A stretch of 64,000 nt of DNA from NCBI GenBank assembly GCA_002683825.1, contig NYUD01000061.1:114835-178834 (forward strand), given 5' to 3'. The translations under genes were made by a program, and so were the position numbers. This stretch comes from Planctomycetota bacterium (GTDB lineage Bacteria; Planctomycetota; UBA1135; GCA-002686595). Below the pieces are notes generated by a model that saw only the letters and a program-made list of their open reading frames with translations, searched no databases and had not been told where the DNA came from. This document shows, one piece after another, positions 18,282 to 31,200 of this stretch. Within the stretch, counting starts at the first letter, position 1. Each line of letters opens with the position of its first letter.

Positions 18282-21200
18282 CTAGAGGCCAAAAGCAATT
18301 CCGATCAGACTCGGATCGAGAGGCGCTCTGTCGGTCCTCTCGGGTTGCCCCATGCCCCCGTCCCCGCGCAGGCCCACCGGCCAACCGGGCGCTACGACGG
18401 GCCCGAGAATGACAGTCCCCCCCCAGCGCGGGCGGACTCCCGGCCCCAGGCGGGGCGGCAAGACTCGGATCAGCTCCGGCCAGTTCACCGTGCCGACTCC
18501 GCCTCCCCCCCGCACGGTGAGACGGACGCTGAAGAGCCCCGGACGCAGGTAAGTGTGGGTGGGATGGCGCTCGCTGCTCGTCAGCCCGTCCCCGAAGTCC
18601 CAGGTCCACTCGGTGACCGGACCTGTGGTGAGATCGGTGAAAGACACCGACAGTGGCATGCGTCCGCGACGCGGCGCGGCCTCGAACCCTGGAATCAAGG
18701 GTACGGGAAGGACCACGATGAAGTCGGTTCGCAGAATCGAAGAGCTCTCGCTGCCGCGCCCCACCGTGAGCTCGACTGAATAGACTCCGCTAAGGGGATA
18801 GATGTGCAAGGGGCTCGCCAGGCTGGAGGTAGCTCCATCGCCGAAGCTCCACGACCAGGACGTGGCTCCACCGCTGGATGCGTCCATGAACTGCACCTCC
18901 AGGGGCTCGAAACCGAAGGTGACGTCCGACTGAAAGTCGGCGATCAGGGCCGGCGCGGCCTCGACGACGACCGCTCTATCGCGCAGGAGCGCGTCCATTC
19001 CGCTCGCACTGGCGACGGTCAAGGAGACGGCATAGGTTCCCGGTAGAACGTAGTCGTGTACCGGACTTGCGAGCGTGGATGTTCCACCGTCGCCAAAATC
19101 CCACTGGCGACTGGTCACGGGACCGACCGAAAGGTCATCGAACGCAACCGACAGTGGAGCGATGCCCGCCTGGGGCGTCCAGGCGAAGTCGGCTCGGGGT
19201 GGAGTTCCGGAAACCAAGAGCGTCCCCAGCGCCGTCGACATATCGCTTTCCCGCGAAACATGCAGCCGGATGGTGTAGCTACCGGGCACCTCGAAGACAT
19301 GACTCGTCGTCACCGCGGTCGCAGACGTTCCGTCGCCGAAATCCCAGTTCCATGCGCTGGGCCCGCCACTCGAGATGTCCGTGAAAGTCACCGTCAAGGG
19401 CGCCGTGCCCGAAACAGGATCCTGTGTGAAGCCGGCGACGAGCGGGACCAGCACGGTGATCGCCCCCGCCTCGATGTGCGTGTCCTGATCCGGTCCTCGC
19501 TGGACGCTCAAGGCCACGTCGTACGTACCGGCAACCGTGTAGACGTGGGTCGGCGACGCAAGCGTCGACCCCGTCCCGTCACCGAAGTCCCAGGTCCATG
19601 CCGTGGCATCTGCCGTGGAGGTGTTCTGGAAGGAAACCTGCAGCGGAAGGCTTCCCATCGACACGTCCTGCGTGAAGCCGGCAGCGAGCGGCTCCAGGAC
19701 CTCGACCGCACCCGCCTGGGTGCGCACGTCCTGACCGGCCGAATTGCCCGCCCGCAGGGTCACGTCATAAACCCCGGGCGTCCCGTAGACGTGGACGGGA
19801 TCGGGTACGCTCGATCCAGCGCCATCGCCGAAATCCCAATCCCAGCTCGTGACAACACCCGTGCTGCGGTCCTCGAAGGACACGAAGAGAGCTGCGGGCC
19901 CTTCGTTCGGTGCAAGTGCAAAGTCCGCCTGGGGTAGTGCGGGGACCACAACGATATTGCGCGAGGTCGAAAAGCCGCCCGCATCCGTAGCGACCTGTAG
20001 CGTGGCGGTGTAGCTGCCGCCGTTCTGATAGATGTGCGAGGGGTGCTGCAACGTCGAGGCGTTCCCGTCACCGAAGTCCCAGATCCAGGATTGCACGCCC
20101 CCGGTGGACTTGTCGCCAAAGACCACGCTCAGCGGCGCCGGCCCCTGGGATGGCGTGGCGGAGAATGCTGCCCCGGCGGCCGGCGCGGAAACGAGAATCA
20201 AGCCGGGCAGCTCGTAGGTGTCGCTCCCCCCCCCACTCGTGACGTCCAACCTGATGGTGTAGGTTCCGGCACAATCGAAGACATGCAGCGGATGCTCTTC
20301 AACCGAGCTCGTGCCGTCGCCGAAATCCCAGTGCCGGGTCGTCACCGTGCCGCTGGAGGCGTCCGTGAAATTCACACTCAAGGGCGCCTCGCCCAGGATC
20401 GGTGTGGCGGAGTACATCGCTACCGGTGGCGGTTCCAGGACAACGACAGGCTCGTCGAGGAGCGTCATGTCCCCCCCCCTGGGCCCGTCCACCCAGAGCG
20501 AGACCCAATACGATCCGATGTCCGCATAGCGATGGAACGGATCGGCGAGTACCGAACTGGTTCCGTCCCCGAAGTCCCAAAACCAGGTGGTCACCTCTCC
20601 CACCGTGCGGTCGATGAAGTTCACGTCGAGGGGCGCCAGGCCCTGTATCGGATTCGCTTCGAAGGCCGCGGTCGGCGCCACCGGAGGAGCTTCCACAACG
20701 ATGTAGCCCATGCGCAGGAGTTCATCCGAACCGCTAGGGCCGGACACGACGAGCCCAGCGTCGTACTTGCCTTGAAAAAGAAAGGTGTGCGTCGGAGTCG
20801 CGAGCGTCGACGTCTCGCCGTCGCCGAAATCCCACGACCAAGCGCTCACATCACCGCTGGAGTTATCTTGAAAGACAGCCTGGTGCGGAGCCATCCCGAC
20901 CCTTTGGTCGACCGAATAATCCGCCGCCGGTTGCGGAAGTCGGTATGCGCGAAAGAGCACCCACACCGAGCCGCTGTTCACGCCTCCTGTATCGTCGAGA
21001 AACGACCCGACCAGCAGGTCACCTACGCTGTCGCCGTCCAGGTCGCCGAGACATGCCGTCGCATTACCGAACTCATCTCCGTCTGCAAGCTCTCCGCCAA
21101 ATCCGCCCGTCAGGGCGCTGATCTTGTGCGTGGAACGCACGCTACCATCGCCTGCGAGCAACAAGATCCAGAGCGCCCCCCGATCCCCTCCACCATCGTC

Positions 21201-22256
21201 ATCCCCGGTCGCCCCGACGACGAGATCCTCGATTCCGTCTTCATCGAGATCGGTTGCACAGAGCGAGACCCCGAAGCGATCCGATGCCTCGAGAGCGCCC
21301 GTGAACCCCCCCGCTGAAGCACCGATCCGTACAGCGTCCTTGAAGCTGGCGTCGTTGCGCAGGAAGAGGATCCAAACCTCACCCGTTTGATCGGCCTCAT
21401 CCCCGAAAGCGCCGACGACAAGCTCGTCCACCCCGTCCCCGTCGAGATCGTCGAGGGCGCAGATGTCGCCTCCGAAGCGCCCCCTGCGCTCGAGGCTGGA
21501 CAGGGCTCCCCCCGAGGAGCTGCTGAGCTTGGACTGGGACTTGACCGTTCCGTTCGGATTCAGAAAGAGGATCCACACGGCTCCACTGTCGATGTTGCCG
21601 TCGTCATCGCGGCTCGCGGCGACCGCCAGCTCGGAAACGCCGTCTCCATCCAGATCACCCAGGGTCTGGATCGCCCATCCGAAGGAATCATTGTCGTCGA
21701 GCAGGCCGGTGAAGCCGCCCGCGGTCGCGCTGATCTTCTGGTGTCCCCTGACCGTAGCGTCGCTGTTGAGGAAGAGCAGCCACACGGCCCCGACGTTCAT
21801 CCCTCCATCGTCGTCCCGATAGGCACCGACCGCGAGATCCTCGATACCGTCGCCATCCAGATCACCGATCCCCTCAAGGGCAACACCGAACCGATCGCCG
21901 TCCTCGAGCGGCCCGGAAAAACCACCGAAGACCGAACTGATCTTGCGTTGGCTGCGCACGGTTCCGTCCGGAAAGAGCGAGAAAATCCAGACAGCCCCGC
22001 GATCTTTGCCACCGTCATCTTCACGATGCACACCGACCGCAACCTCCGGGAAGCCGTCGTTCTCGAGGTCGCCTATCAAGGCTACGTCGACCCCGAAACG
22101 AGCGTTCTCGCTGATCGACCCCATGAAGCCACCCGCGGATGGGCCCAGCTTCTGCTCGGTCCGGACGTTTTGGTCCTGAGCGGCCGTGCCGACGGGCGAT
22201 GACGACAACGTGAGCCATGCGAGGCACAAGGTTGCAACCAAGGAACGGAACATCAC
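18282..22256 (-). CDS. Secreted FG-GAP and PKD repeat protein (1324 aa)
   Basis: It has an N-terminal Sec signal (SLVATLCLAWLTLSSSPVGTAA). Residues about 30-440 contain six FG-GAP (integrin alpha-like) repeats with calcium-binding loops such as GDLDGDGIEDLAVGA and DDDGG. Ten PKD domains of about 82 aa follow, each with the core WDFGDG. The C-terminus is a short proline/glycine-rich tail. These domains are usual in adhesive or surface-associated proteins and in enzymes acting on polymers, but no catalytic domain is present. The gene starts 18 bp after the stop of the similar giant gene, so the two are likely cotranscribed. Confidence 0.85.
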   Translation of the reverse strand: MMFRSLVATLCLAWLTLSSSPVGTAAQDQNVRTEQKLGPSAGGFMGSISENARFGVDVALIGDLENDGFPEVAVGVHREDDGGKDRGAVWIFSLFPDGTVRSQRKISSVFGGFSGPLEDGDRFGVALEGIGDLDGDGIEDLAVGAYRDDDGGMNVGAVWLLFLNSDATVRGHQKISATAGGFTGLLDDNDSFGWAIQTLGDLDGDGVSELAVAASRDDDGNIDSGAVWILFLNPNGTVKSQSKLSSSSGGALSSLERRGRFGGDICALDDLDGDGVDELVVGAFGDEADQTGEVWILFLRNDASFKDAVRIGASAGGFTGALEASDRFGVSLCATDLDEDGIEDLVVGATGDDDGGGDRGALWILLLAGDGSVRSTHKISALTGGFGGELADGDEFGNATACLGDLDGDSVGDLLVGSFLDDTGGVNSGSVWVLFRAYRLPQPAADYSVDQRVGMAPHQAVFQDNSSGDVSAWSWDFGDGETSTLATPTHTFLFQGKYDAGLVVSGPSGSDELLRMGYIVVEAPPVAPTAAFEANPIQGLAPLDVNFIDRTVGEVTTWFWDFGDGTSSVLADPFHRYADIGSYWVSLWVDGPRGGDMTLLDEPVVVLEPPPVAMYSATPILGEAPLSVNFTDASSGTVTTRHWDFGDGTSSVEEHPLHVFDCAGTYTIRLDVTSGGGSDTYELPGLILVSAPAAGAAFSATPSQGPAPLSVVFGDKSTGGVQSWIWDFGDGNASTLQHPSHIYQNGGSYTATLQVATDAGGFSTSRNIVVVPALPQADFALAPNEGPAALFVSFEDRSTGVVTSWDWDFGDGAGSSVPDPVHVYGTPGVYDVTLRAGNSAGQDVRTQAGAVEVLEPLAAGFTQDVSMGSLPLQVSFQNTSTADATAWTWDFGDGTGSTLASPTHVYTVAGTYDVALSVQRGPDQDTHIEAGAITVLVPLVAGFTQDPVSGTAPLTVTFTDISSGGPSAWNWDFGDGTSATAVTTSHVFEVPGSYTIRLHVSRESDMSTALGTLLVSGTPPRADFAWTPQAGIAPLSVAFDDLSVGPVTSRQWDFGDGGTSTLASPVHDYVLPGTYAVSLTVASASGMDALLRDRAVVVEAAPALIADFQSDVTFGFEPLEVQFMDASSGGATSWSWSFGDGATSSLASPLHIYPLSGVYSVELTVGRGSESSSILRTDFIVVLPVPLIPGFEAAPRRGRMPLSVSFTDLTTGPVTEWTWDFGDGLTSSERHPTHTYLRPGLFSVRLTVRGGGGVGTVNWPELIRVLPPRLGPGVRPRWGGTVILGPVVAPGWPVGLRGDGGMGQPERTDRAPLDPSLIGIAFGL

Positions 22257-22274
22257 AGCGATCCAACGCCGGGG

Positions 22275-25200
22275 CTAGAAGCCCACGGTCAAGTCCACAG
22301 CATTGCAGAACTCGAGCATTCCGCCTCCCAGAATCAAACCCTGACTGGCCGCCGTCAGCCCGACCAGGCTCAGGTTGTTGGGAACCTGCTGCACCAGGAC
22401 GTCCAGGAGGCCGTTGCTCGCCACCTGGACGGCGAAGATCGGAGGGGAGACGAGGTCGACGAGAATCTCACCGCTGCTCAGGGTCGGCCCCGTCGCGGGT
22501 GCTCCGTAGGCGAGGATCACGGCAAACTGCGGAGCACCGTGCGAACTCGAGTCCACGAAACCGCTCCAGGAGCTGGCGATGACCGGAGGGTCTGCGGCGT
22601 AACACATGGAGTTCAGGCCCGTCCCGTTGCGCTCGACGGCCAGGGCCGGGGAGCCGAAGACGAAACTGTCCGCGTAGCCGCGCGAGGGGTTGTTTGCATC
22701 TCCACCGTTGCCGACATAGAGGGACAGGGTGAAAATCGTCGTGGCGTGGGCCGCCGGGAACAGGCTCTTCAAGTCCACAGAGACGGTGGACGTTTCGGTC
22801 ATCGGCAGACCGTACTTGTCCGAAAGCAACGGAAACGACGAGAACGTATCCTCGTAGTACAGGTTGAAGGTCGTCGTCCCGTCGCTGATGTCGACGCTCA
22901 TGAAATCGTTGAATGAATCAGAGGAGGCTGCCCCGTCCAGGATGAATGCCGCGTCGAACCCCACGTGCGTCATCACGGGGTTGAAGGTGAAGATCTGGCG
23001 CACCTGGGCGGCACCGATGGGAGCCGTGCCCTCACCCAGGGGATTCGAAGGCGGAAGGGCGGCTTCCGAGCCGTCGGCACCGATCTCCAGCCAGTTCTCT
23101 CCGTGCGTCGGCATCGACTGGTCGAAGAGGAGCGTGGTCGGATTGACTCCGATGCCGGTTCCCAGGATGACGCGCCAGGGCGAGCGTGGCTGAGCCCCAG
23201 GCGTCTGGCCTTCGAAGCTGCCGTCACCGAAAGCGCCCGGTTGGGCGACCTGAAGGACGCCTATCTTGCGCTCGGTCGTCGAGCCGCCACCGTTCGTGGA
23301 GGTCAAGGCCACCGTATAGGTGCCGGTCGTCTCATAGGCGTGGGCCGGATTCTGGGCACTCGAGGTCGTACCGTCGCCGAAGTCCCAGGCCCAGGAGGTC
23401 ACGAGTCCCTGACTGAGATCGGTGAAGGCCACGTTCAAGGGCGCAAACCCGCGCTCGGGAGAGAGATCGAAGTTCGCGAGCGGAGGATCGATGAGCACAA
23501 TGACGTAGTCGATTTCGCTGCTCGAGTCCGTGCCCCCGGGCCCCGTCACCGACAGACTGACCGTGAATGAGCCGCCGTTTTCATAGAGGTGCGAAGGGTG
23601 CTGCACGGTCGAGCTGAAACCGTCACCGAAATCCCACTGCCAGGCGGTCACGGCCTCGGTCGAGGTGTCGGTGAAGGTGACGTTCAGGGGCGCGCTGCCG
23701 AAGGTCGGACTCGCCACAAACGACGCCACCGGCGGCCGGTTCCTCACCGTGATCATGTCGGTGGCGATAACCGTATCGCTTCCACCGGCGCTGGTGACCG
23801 TCAGACTGACCGTAAAGACACCGACGCTCGTGTAAATGTGCGGGGGGTTCGAAAGCGCGGAGACCGTGCCGTCACCAAAGTCCCAAGACCACGAAGTGAT
23901 CGTCAATGTCGATGCATCGCTGAACTGAACCGTGAGCGGCTCGACACCGTCGTCGGGAACCGCACTGAAGGCAGCCACGGGCGCAGGTTCCAAGACGACG
24001 ATCAGATCGATCATGTCCAGCGTGTCCGTGCCGCCAGCGCTCGTGACGGTCAAGCTCACGGAATAGGTTCCAGGATCGGTGAAGGAATGGGATGGATCGG
24101 TCAAACTCGAGCTCGACCCGTCACCGAAATCCCAGGACCAATCCATGACGTTCAGAGTCGATGCATCCGTGAAGTTCACGGCCAAGGGCGCGGGGCCGGT
24201 CGTCATGTCGAGCGTAAAGGCCGCAACCGGAGCGGGCTCCCCGACGACGATGTAGTCCAACTGTTCGATCGTATCCGTCCCGGCAGAACTTGTGACGGTC
24301 AATGCAACCGTGAACGTGCCTATCTCGTTGAACACATGCGCCGGATTCTGTTCGATGGAAGAACCGCCGTCAGCGGTACCGTCACTGAAGTCCCACGACC
24401 AGCTCGTGATGTTCAGGGTGGAAGAGTCCGTGAAGTTGACCGTCAAGGGCAGCGGACCTTGCGTCACGTCCGAGGAGAATGCCGCAACGGGAGCAGGCTC
24501 GGAAGTCACGATGAGGCCGCCCTCCAGGAGCGTGTCCGTGCCGCCCGCACTCGTCACAGTCAGGCTGACGAAGAACGTGCCGACGTCGTTGTAGGCGTGA
24601 CTCGGACTCTGCACGGTAGAGGTTTCGGCGTCGCCGAAGTCCCACAACCAGCTGGTGATGTTCAACGTTGAGGAATCCGTGAAGTTGACGATCAATGGCG
24701 CAGAGCCGGATGAGACGTCGAACGCAAAAGCGGCGATCGGCGCCGGCTCTGTGACCGTGATCGCATCGAGCTGGACCACCGCGTCGCTGCCGCCGACGCT
24801 GGTGACGGCCAGAGAGACGGTGTAGATTCCGACGTCCGAATAGGAATGGGTCGGGTCTTGCAGCGTGGAGGTTGTCCCGTCGCCAAAGTCCCACGCCCAG
24901 CTCGTGATGTTCAGCGTGGATTCGTCGCTGAATCCCACGACGAGCGGCGCTATTCCAATCGTGGCATCCATCGAGAAGGCCGCACTCGGAGCGGGTTCCA
25001 CCGCGGTGATGAGGTCGGTTCGCGTCAGCACATCCATGCCACCAACACTCGTCACTGTCAGTGCTACCGTGTAGCTGCCCGGCTGGGCGAAGACGTGCGT
25101 GGGGTTTTGTACCGTCGAGGCGCTACCGTCACCAAAGTCCCACGACCAGGTCGTGATGTTCATCGTCGAGGTGTCCGTAAAGACCACCTCCAGAGGCGCG

Positions 25201-28200
25201 TCTCCGCTGCTCACGTCGGCGACGAAGGCCGCCATGGGAGCCGGCTCGCTCGTCGCTACGAGGTCTGCAGCTGTGAACGTATCCGATCCGCCCGTACTGC
25301 TCACTGTCAGGCTGACGCTGTACGTCCCCACCGTCGTGTAGTCGTGCGAAGGACTCGCCAGGGTCGAGGTGCTGCCGTCCCCGAAGTCCCACAACCAGCC
25401 GGTGATGTTCAGCGTCGAGGTGTCCTGGAACGTAACGGCCAAGGGAATTTCCCCGGTAGTTGCCGAGGAGGTGAACGCTGCCTTGGGCGCAGGTTCGATG
25501 ACCACGATCAGGTCGACCTGAACGAGTTCATTCGAGCCACCGATACCGCCGGACGTCTGCGTGACCGTATAGGTACCCACGTCCTGGTAGGTGTGCTGCG
25601 GGCTCTGAAGCGTCGAGGCACTCCCGTCGCCAAAATCCCACGACCAGCTCGTGACCGAACCGGTGGTCTGATCGGCGAAGAGCACCTCCAGGGGAGCCGG
25701 TCCCGTGGTCGGCGTCGCCGTGAATCCCGGAATCGGTGCCGGATCGACCACGCTTATCGCATCGGTGATCAACGCGGATGCCGAACCGCCGGCGCTCGTC
25801 ACCAAGAGCGAGACTGAGTAGAGGCCCGGATCGGCAAAAACGTGAGTGGGATTGGAGATCGTCGAGGAGGCGCCGTCTCCAAAGTCCCATGCCCAGCTCG
25901 TGATATTCAACGTCGAATCGTCTGCGAAGCTCACGAGGAGCGGTGCGGGGCCGAACACGACGTCCATGGAGAAGGCCGCGACCGGGAGAGGCTCGGCCAC
26001 GCTGATCATGTCGACCGCGGTCGCCGTATCCATTCCACCCGCACTCGTGACCGTCAAGGCAACCGTGTAGGTCCCCGGTTGATAGACGTGCGAAGGGTCT
26101 TGCAAGGTTGAAGTCACCCCGTCCCCGAAGTCCCATGACCAGCTCGTGATATTCAGCGTCGAGGTGTCGGCGAAAGTCACTGCCAACGGTGCATCACCGG
26201 AAATCAAGTCCGCCGAGAAGACCGCAGCAGGGACGGGCTCGGTGATGGTGATCAGGCCGATCTGTTCGAAAGTGTTGAAGCCGCCGATTCCCGTCGCGGT
26301 CAAGGAGACGGTGTAGGTGCCGACTTCCTGATAGACGTGGGTGGCATCTTGCAGTGCCGAAGTGACGCCGTCGCCGAAATCCCAGGCCCAGCCACTGACG
26401 ACCCCCGTGGTCGCGTCCGTGAAGCTCACAAGCAGGGGCGGATCCCCGATGGTGACGTCCGCTGCGAAGAGGGCTGTCGGAGGCGGCTCTTCGACGATGA
26501 TCGAATCCGTCAGTGTCAGCGTGTCCGCCCCACCGGCGCTCGAGACGTCCAACGAAACCGTATAGGTCCCGACCGCCGCATAGGTGTACGAAGGATTCTG
26601 GAGAGTCGAAACCGCACCATCGCCGAAGTTCCACGCCCAGGCCGTGATATTCAGGGTGGATTCATCGCTGAAGGCGACAACCAGGGGCTTGTCGCCCCGT
26701 GTAGTCGAAGGTGTGAAGGCGGCGACAGGAACGGGTTCTGTCACGGTAACCAGCGCGGTCTTCGCCTCCAGATCGGTCCCGCCTGCGCTCGTGACGCCCA
26801 GACTTACCGCGTAGGTTCCCACCGTGTCGTAAACGTGCGTCGGATTCGCGTCTGTGGACACCCCGCCGTCGCCGAAATCCCAGGCGTAGCTCGTGATATT
26901 CAACGTCGACAGATCAGAAAAGGAAACCGTCAGCGGAGGGAAACCGACCGTGTTCGTCGCGGAGAATTCCGCCAGCGGTGCTGGCTCGTCCGCAATGATG
27001 AGATCCGCTCGAGTCTCCGCAGTGCTTCCGCCTATACCGGTCGCGGTCAGGGTGACCGAATAGGTACCCACGGCCGCGTAGATGTGCGTAGGATTCTGAA
27101 GAGTCGAGGTCGTTGCGTCGCCAAAGTCCCAGGCAAACGAAGAGGCCACGCCGGTGGTTTGGTCGCTAAATGTGATCAGGAGCGGCACCGGACCCTGGGT
27201 GATATCGGTCGTGAAGGCGGTGGCAGGAGGCGGTTCTTCCACCTGGATCAGATCGTTGCGCTGCGAAAGAGCCAGCCCGGCGGAGCTCTCCACCGTCAGC
27301 ACTACCGTGTAGTTTCCGACGGTTGTGTACGTATGCGTCGGATTCGAGAGCGTCGACGTATCACCGTCTCCGAAGTCCCACAACCAGCTCGTGATATTCA
27401 GGGTCGAGTTGTCGGTGAATACCACCGTCAAAGGCGCATCGCCACGGGTCGGAAGCGCCGCAAAGCTTGCCGCAGGGGCCGGTTCTCCAACGGTTACCGC
27501 ATCGGGGAGGACCAGGCTGTCCGTTCCTCCCGCACTGGTCACCGTCAGGCTGACCGCAAAGGTCCCTTCCGTTGAAAAGATGTGGTTGGGGCTCTGCTCC
27601 GTCGACGTGAGGCCGTCGCCGAAGTCCCACGACCAGCTCGTGATGTTCAACACCGACCCGTCTGTGAAGTTGACCGATAAGGGTGCATCGCCCTGGGCCA
27701 CGTCCCGCGTGAAGGCCGCAACGGGAGCCGGCTCGTTCACGACGAGAGTATCCGTCAGCTGGTCCGTGCCGCCCGCGCTCGATACGGTCAGGGTCACCGC
27801 GTAGGTTCCGGGATCCGCATACGTGTTGCTCGGGTTCTGGAGCGTCGAGGTCGTCCCGTCCCCGAGATCCCAGGCCCACCCGGAGATGTTGAGCGTCGAG
27901 GTATCCGCGAAGATCACCTCCAGGGGCGCCACACCGATGCTGACGGAAGGCACAAAACCGGCTACGGGTGCGGGCTCGGTCACGTCGATTGCGGAATCCA
28001 CTACCAGAACGTCGCTTCCACCCGCGCTCGTTGCGGTCAAGGTCACGTCGTACAGACCGACGAGTCCGTAGGTGTGGGTCGGATTCTGAAGCGTGGAGGT
28101 CGTGCCGTCGCCGAAATTCCACAACCAACCCGTAACGTTCAGGGTCGAGCTGTCCGTGAAGCTGACGTTCAGCGGAGGATCACCGACCGCCTGGCTCAAT

Positions 28201-31200
28201 GTGAACGCCGCCACAGGCAAAGGCTCCGTGGCGGTGATGCCTGCGATCATCTCCGTCATGTCAGCACCAGCAGGGCTCGTAACCGCCAGCGAAACGGTGT
28301 AGGTACCGGTGTTGTAGATGTGTGAAGGGCTCGATAGCGTCGAGGTCGTCCCGTCGCCGAAATCCCACAACCAGCTGCTGATGTTGAGTGTCGAAGTGTC
28401 CGCAAAGGCCACCGCAAGGGGCGCTTCTCCGACCCCGTTCGTGACCAGGAAGCTCGCGGAAGGTGCGGGTTCGGTCACGGAGACCAGCGCCGTTTGGGTC
28501 ACGGTGTCCGTGCCACCTGCACTCGTGACCGTCAAGATCACGTCGAAGCTGCCAGCGACCTGGTAGGTGTGTGTCGGATTCGCAAGCGACGAGGTCGTAC
28601 CGTCTCCGAAGTCCCACAGCCAGCCGGTGATGTTCAGCGTGGAGGTGTCCGAAAAACTCACCGGCAGGGGTGCTTCCCCCACCGTGAGATCCGCTGAGAA
28701 CCCTGCGACGGGAGAGGGCTCCTGCACGTCGATCTGATCGAACTGAGTAGTCGTGTCCGTGCCACCCGCGCTCGTGACCGTCAACGCGACCGTGTAGAGG
28801 CCTACCTCATTGAATGAGTGTGTCGGACTCGAAAGCGTCGAAGTCGTACCGTCGCCGAAGTCCCACAACCAGCTGGTGATGTTCAGCGTCGAAGCGTCAC
28901 TGAACACGACGTTCAACGGGGGCAACCCGGCCGTGATGTCCGTCGTAAACGCTGCTATCGGAACGGGTTCAACCGCGACGATCGACTGCGACGATTGATC
29001 GGTGCCGGCTTCGCTGGTGACCGTCAAGCTGACGACGTAAGTTCCTGCGGTAGCATAGGTGTTCGACGGATTCTGGAGCGTCGAGGTCGTTCCGTCTCCG
29101 AGATCCCATAGCCACGAACTGATGTTCAGTGTCGAGGCATCCGCAAAGGTGACCTCCAGGGGAATGTCGCCGGTCGTCGTGGAGGGCGTGAATGCGGAGA
29201 TCGGAAACGGCTCGACCACGGAGACCAGGTCTGCGATCAGCACGGAATCGATACCCGCGCTGCTCGTAACTGTAAGCGAGACCGTGTAGGTGCCCGAGCC
29301 CAGATAGGTGTGCGTCGGACTCGAGAGTGACGAAGTCGTACCGTCGCCAAAATCCCACATCCAGGTGTTGATGTTCAACGTCGATGTATCGCTGAAGCTC
29401 ACGGCCAGGGGGGCTTCGCCTGAAGTGGGGCCGGCGCTGAACGATGCCGCGGGTTCGGGCTCGCCCACAACAAGGTGATTCAAGAGCGTGACGGCGTCGG
29501 ATCCACCGGCGCTCGTTGCGGTCAAGCTCACGCTGTAGGTTCCAACTGCTGAATAGACGTGTGTAGGGTTCTGAACGGAAGAAGTCGAGCCGTCGCCAAA
29601 ATCCCAAAGCCAACTCGTAATGTTCAGGGTCGAGCTATCCTCAAACACCACGGGAAGAGGGGCGACGCCGATCTCTGGAAGGACGCTGAAGCTCGCGATG
29701 GGCGGTGGTTCAGTGGTGGCAACGAAGCCAGCCTTCATCTCGTTGTGCGAAGCGACCGAGTTCTTGGCAATCAGCGAGACAGTGAAAGCCCCCACATCGG
29801 CATAGGTGTGCGTCGGATGTTGAAGCGTCGAAAAGCTACCGTCACCGAAATTCCACTGAAACGAGGTAATGTCGCCGGTTGAAAGATCGGAAAATGCAAC
29901 CGTCAGAGGTGCATCTCCGCCGTTTATGTCGGCGGTGAACTCCGCCGTCGGCGGAACCAGATCGGTGGGATTCAAGTGCAAGATGTAGACCGCACCGAAA
30001 TTGCCGCCACCATCGTCGTCGTAACGCGAACCGACCACCAGCTGGAAGGCCCCATCCCCGGGCAAACCACCCAGGTCGGACAGCGAGCTCCCGAACCAAT
30101 CACCCGTATCCAGGTTGAAACGCAACGATCCATGGAGGTTGCTGATCTTCTGCTGCATCTTCACCGTGCCGTCGGCGTTCATGAGGACGATGTAGACCGC
30201 ACCGCAGTCGGTCGAGGTCATCGTGCCGCCGTCGTCGTCCTTGACCGCACCCACGGCCATGTCCAGCACACCGTCCAGGTCGATATCTCCGATGCCGGCC
30301 ACGGAAACTCCGAACTGGTCGATGTCGTCCAGGTCGCCCGAGAAGCCGCCCTCCGTATCGCTGACCTTGAAGCGATCCTTCACCGTGCCGTCACTGTTCA
30401 GGAGAAGCAGGTAGACCGCACCCCGGTTTTCGCCTCCGTCGTCGTCCAGAACCGATCCGACGATCAGGTCGTTGACCCCGTCGCCGTCGAAGTCCCCCAT
30501 ACAGGAAACGGCATGTCCAAAGAAATCTCCTCCACGCAGATTCATGCCTAAGTTGCCTTGGTTCTGGCTGATCTTCTGAAAGGCCTTCAAAGTGCCGTCC
30601 GTGTTCAAGAACAAGATATAGGCGGCACCCTTGTTGACCCCCCCATCGTCGTCGTAGGAAGAGCCCACGACCATGTCGGGGACCATGTCTCCGTCGATGT
30701 CGCCCAGACCGTCTATCGCACGTCCGAATTCATCGAAGTTGCCCAACCCCAGGATCGTGCCGTTGCCCAGCAAGTCGCTGATCTTCTGGTGTGATCGAAC
30801 CGTGCCATCCGAGTTCAAAAACAGGATGTACACCGCGCCGCGGTTCGTACCTCCATCGTCGTCGAAGTTCGACCCCACCGCGAGATCCGTAATGCCGTCA
30901 CCGTCCAGGTCTCCGATGGACCCGATCGAACGCCCGAATTGGTCCCCGGGATCGAGCAGCCCGGAGATCCCACCGATTCCCTCGGCGATCTTCTGGTAGC
31001 TCTTGGCAACTCCATTGGAGTTCATGAGGAGGATGTAGATCGCGCCCCTATCGAGGGCGCCCGGACCGTCGTCATCACCCTGTGCTCCGACAGCGAGATC
31101 GCTGATGCCGTCTCCGTCGATGTCTCCCAGGTTGGCCACCGAACGACCGAATTGATCCTGCTCCTCGAGAATGGCAGTGAAGTTGCCCGCCGTGTCACTG

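Noticed and set aside
23250..29955. CRISPR-like regular repeat array
   Set aside because: The repeat period is about 248 bp, units are divergent, and every unit encodes a PKD domain in one continuous frame. It is coding repetition, not CRISPR.
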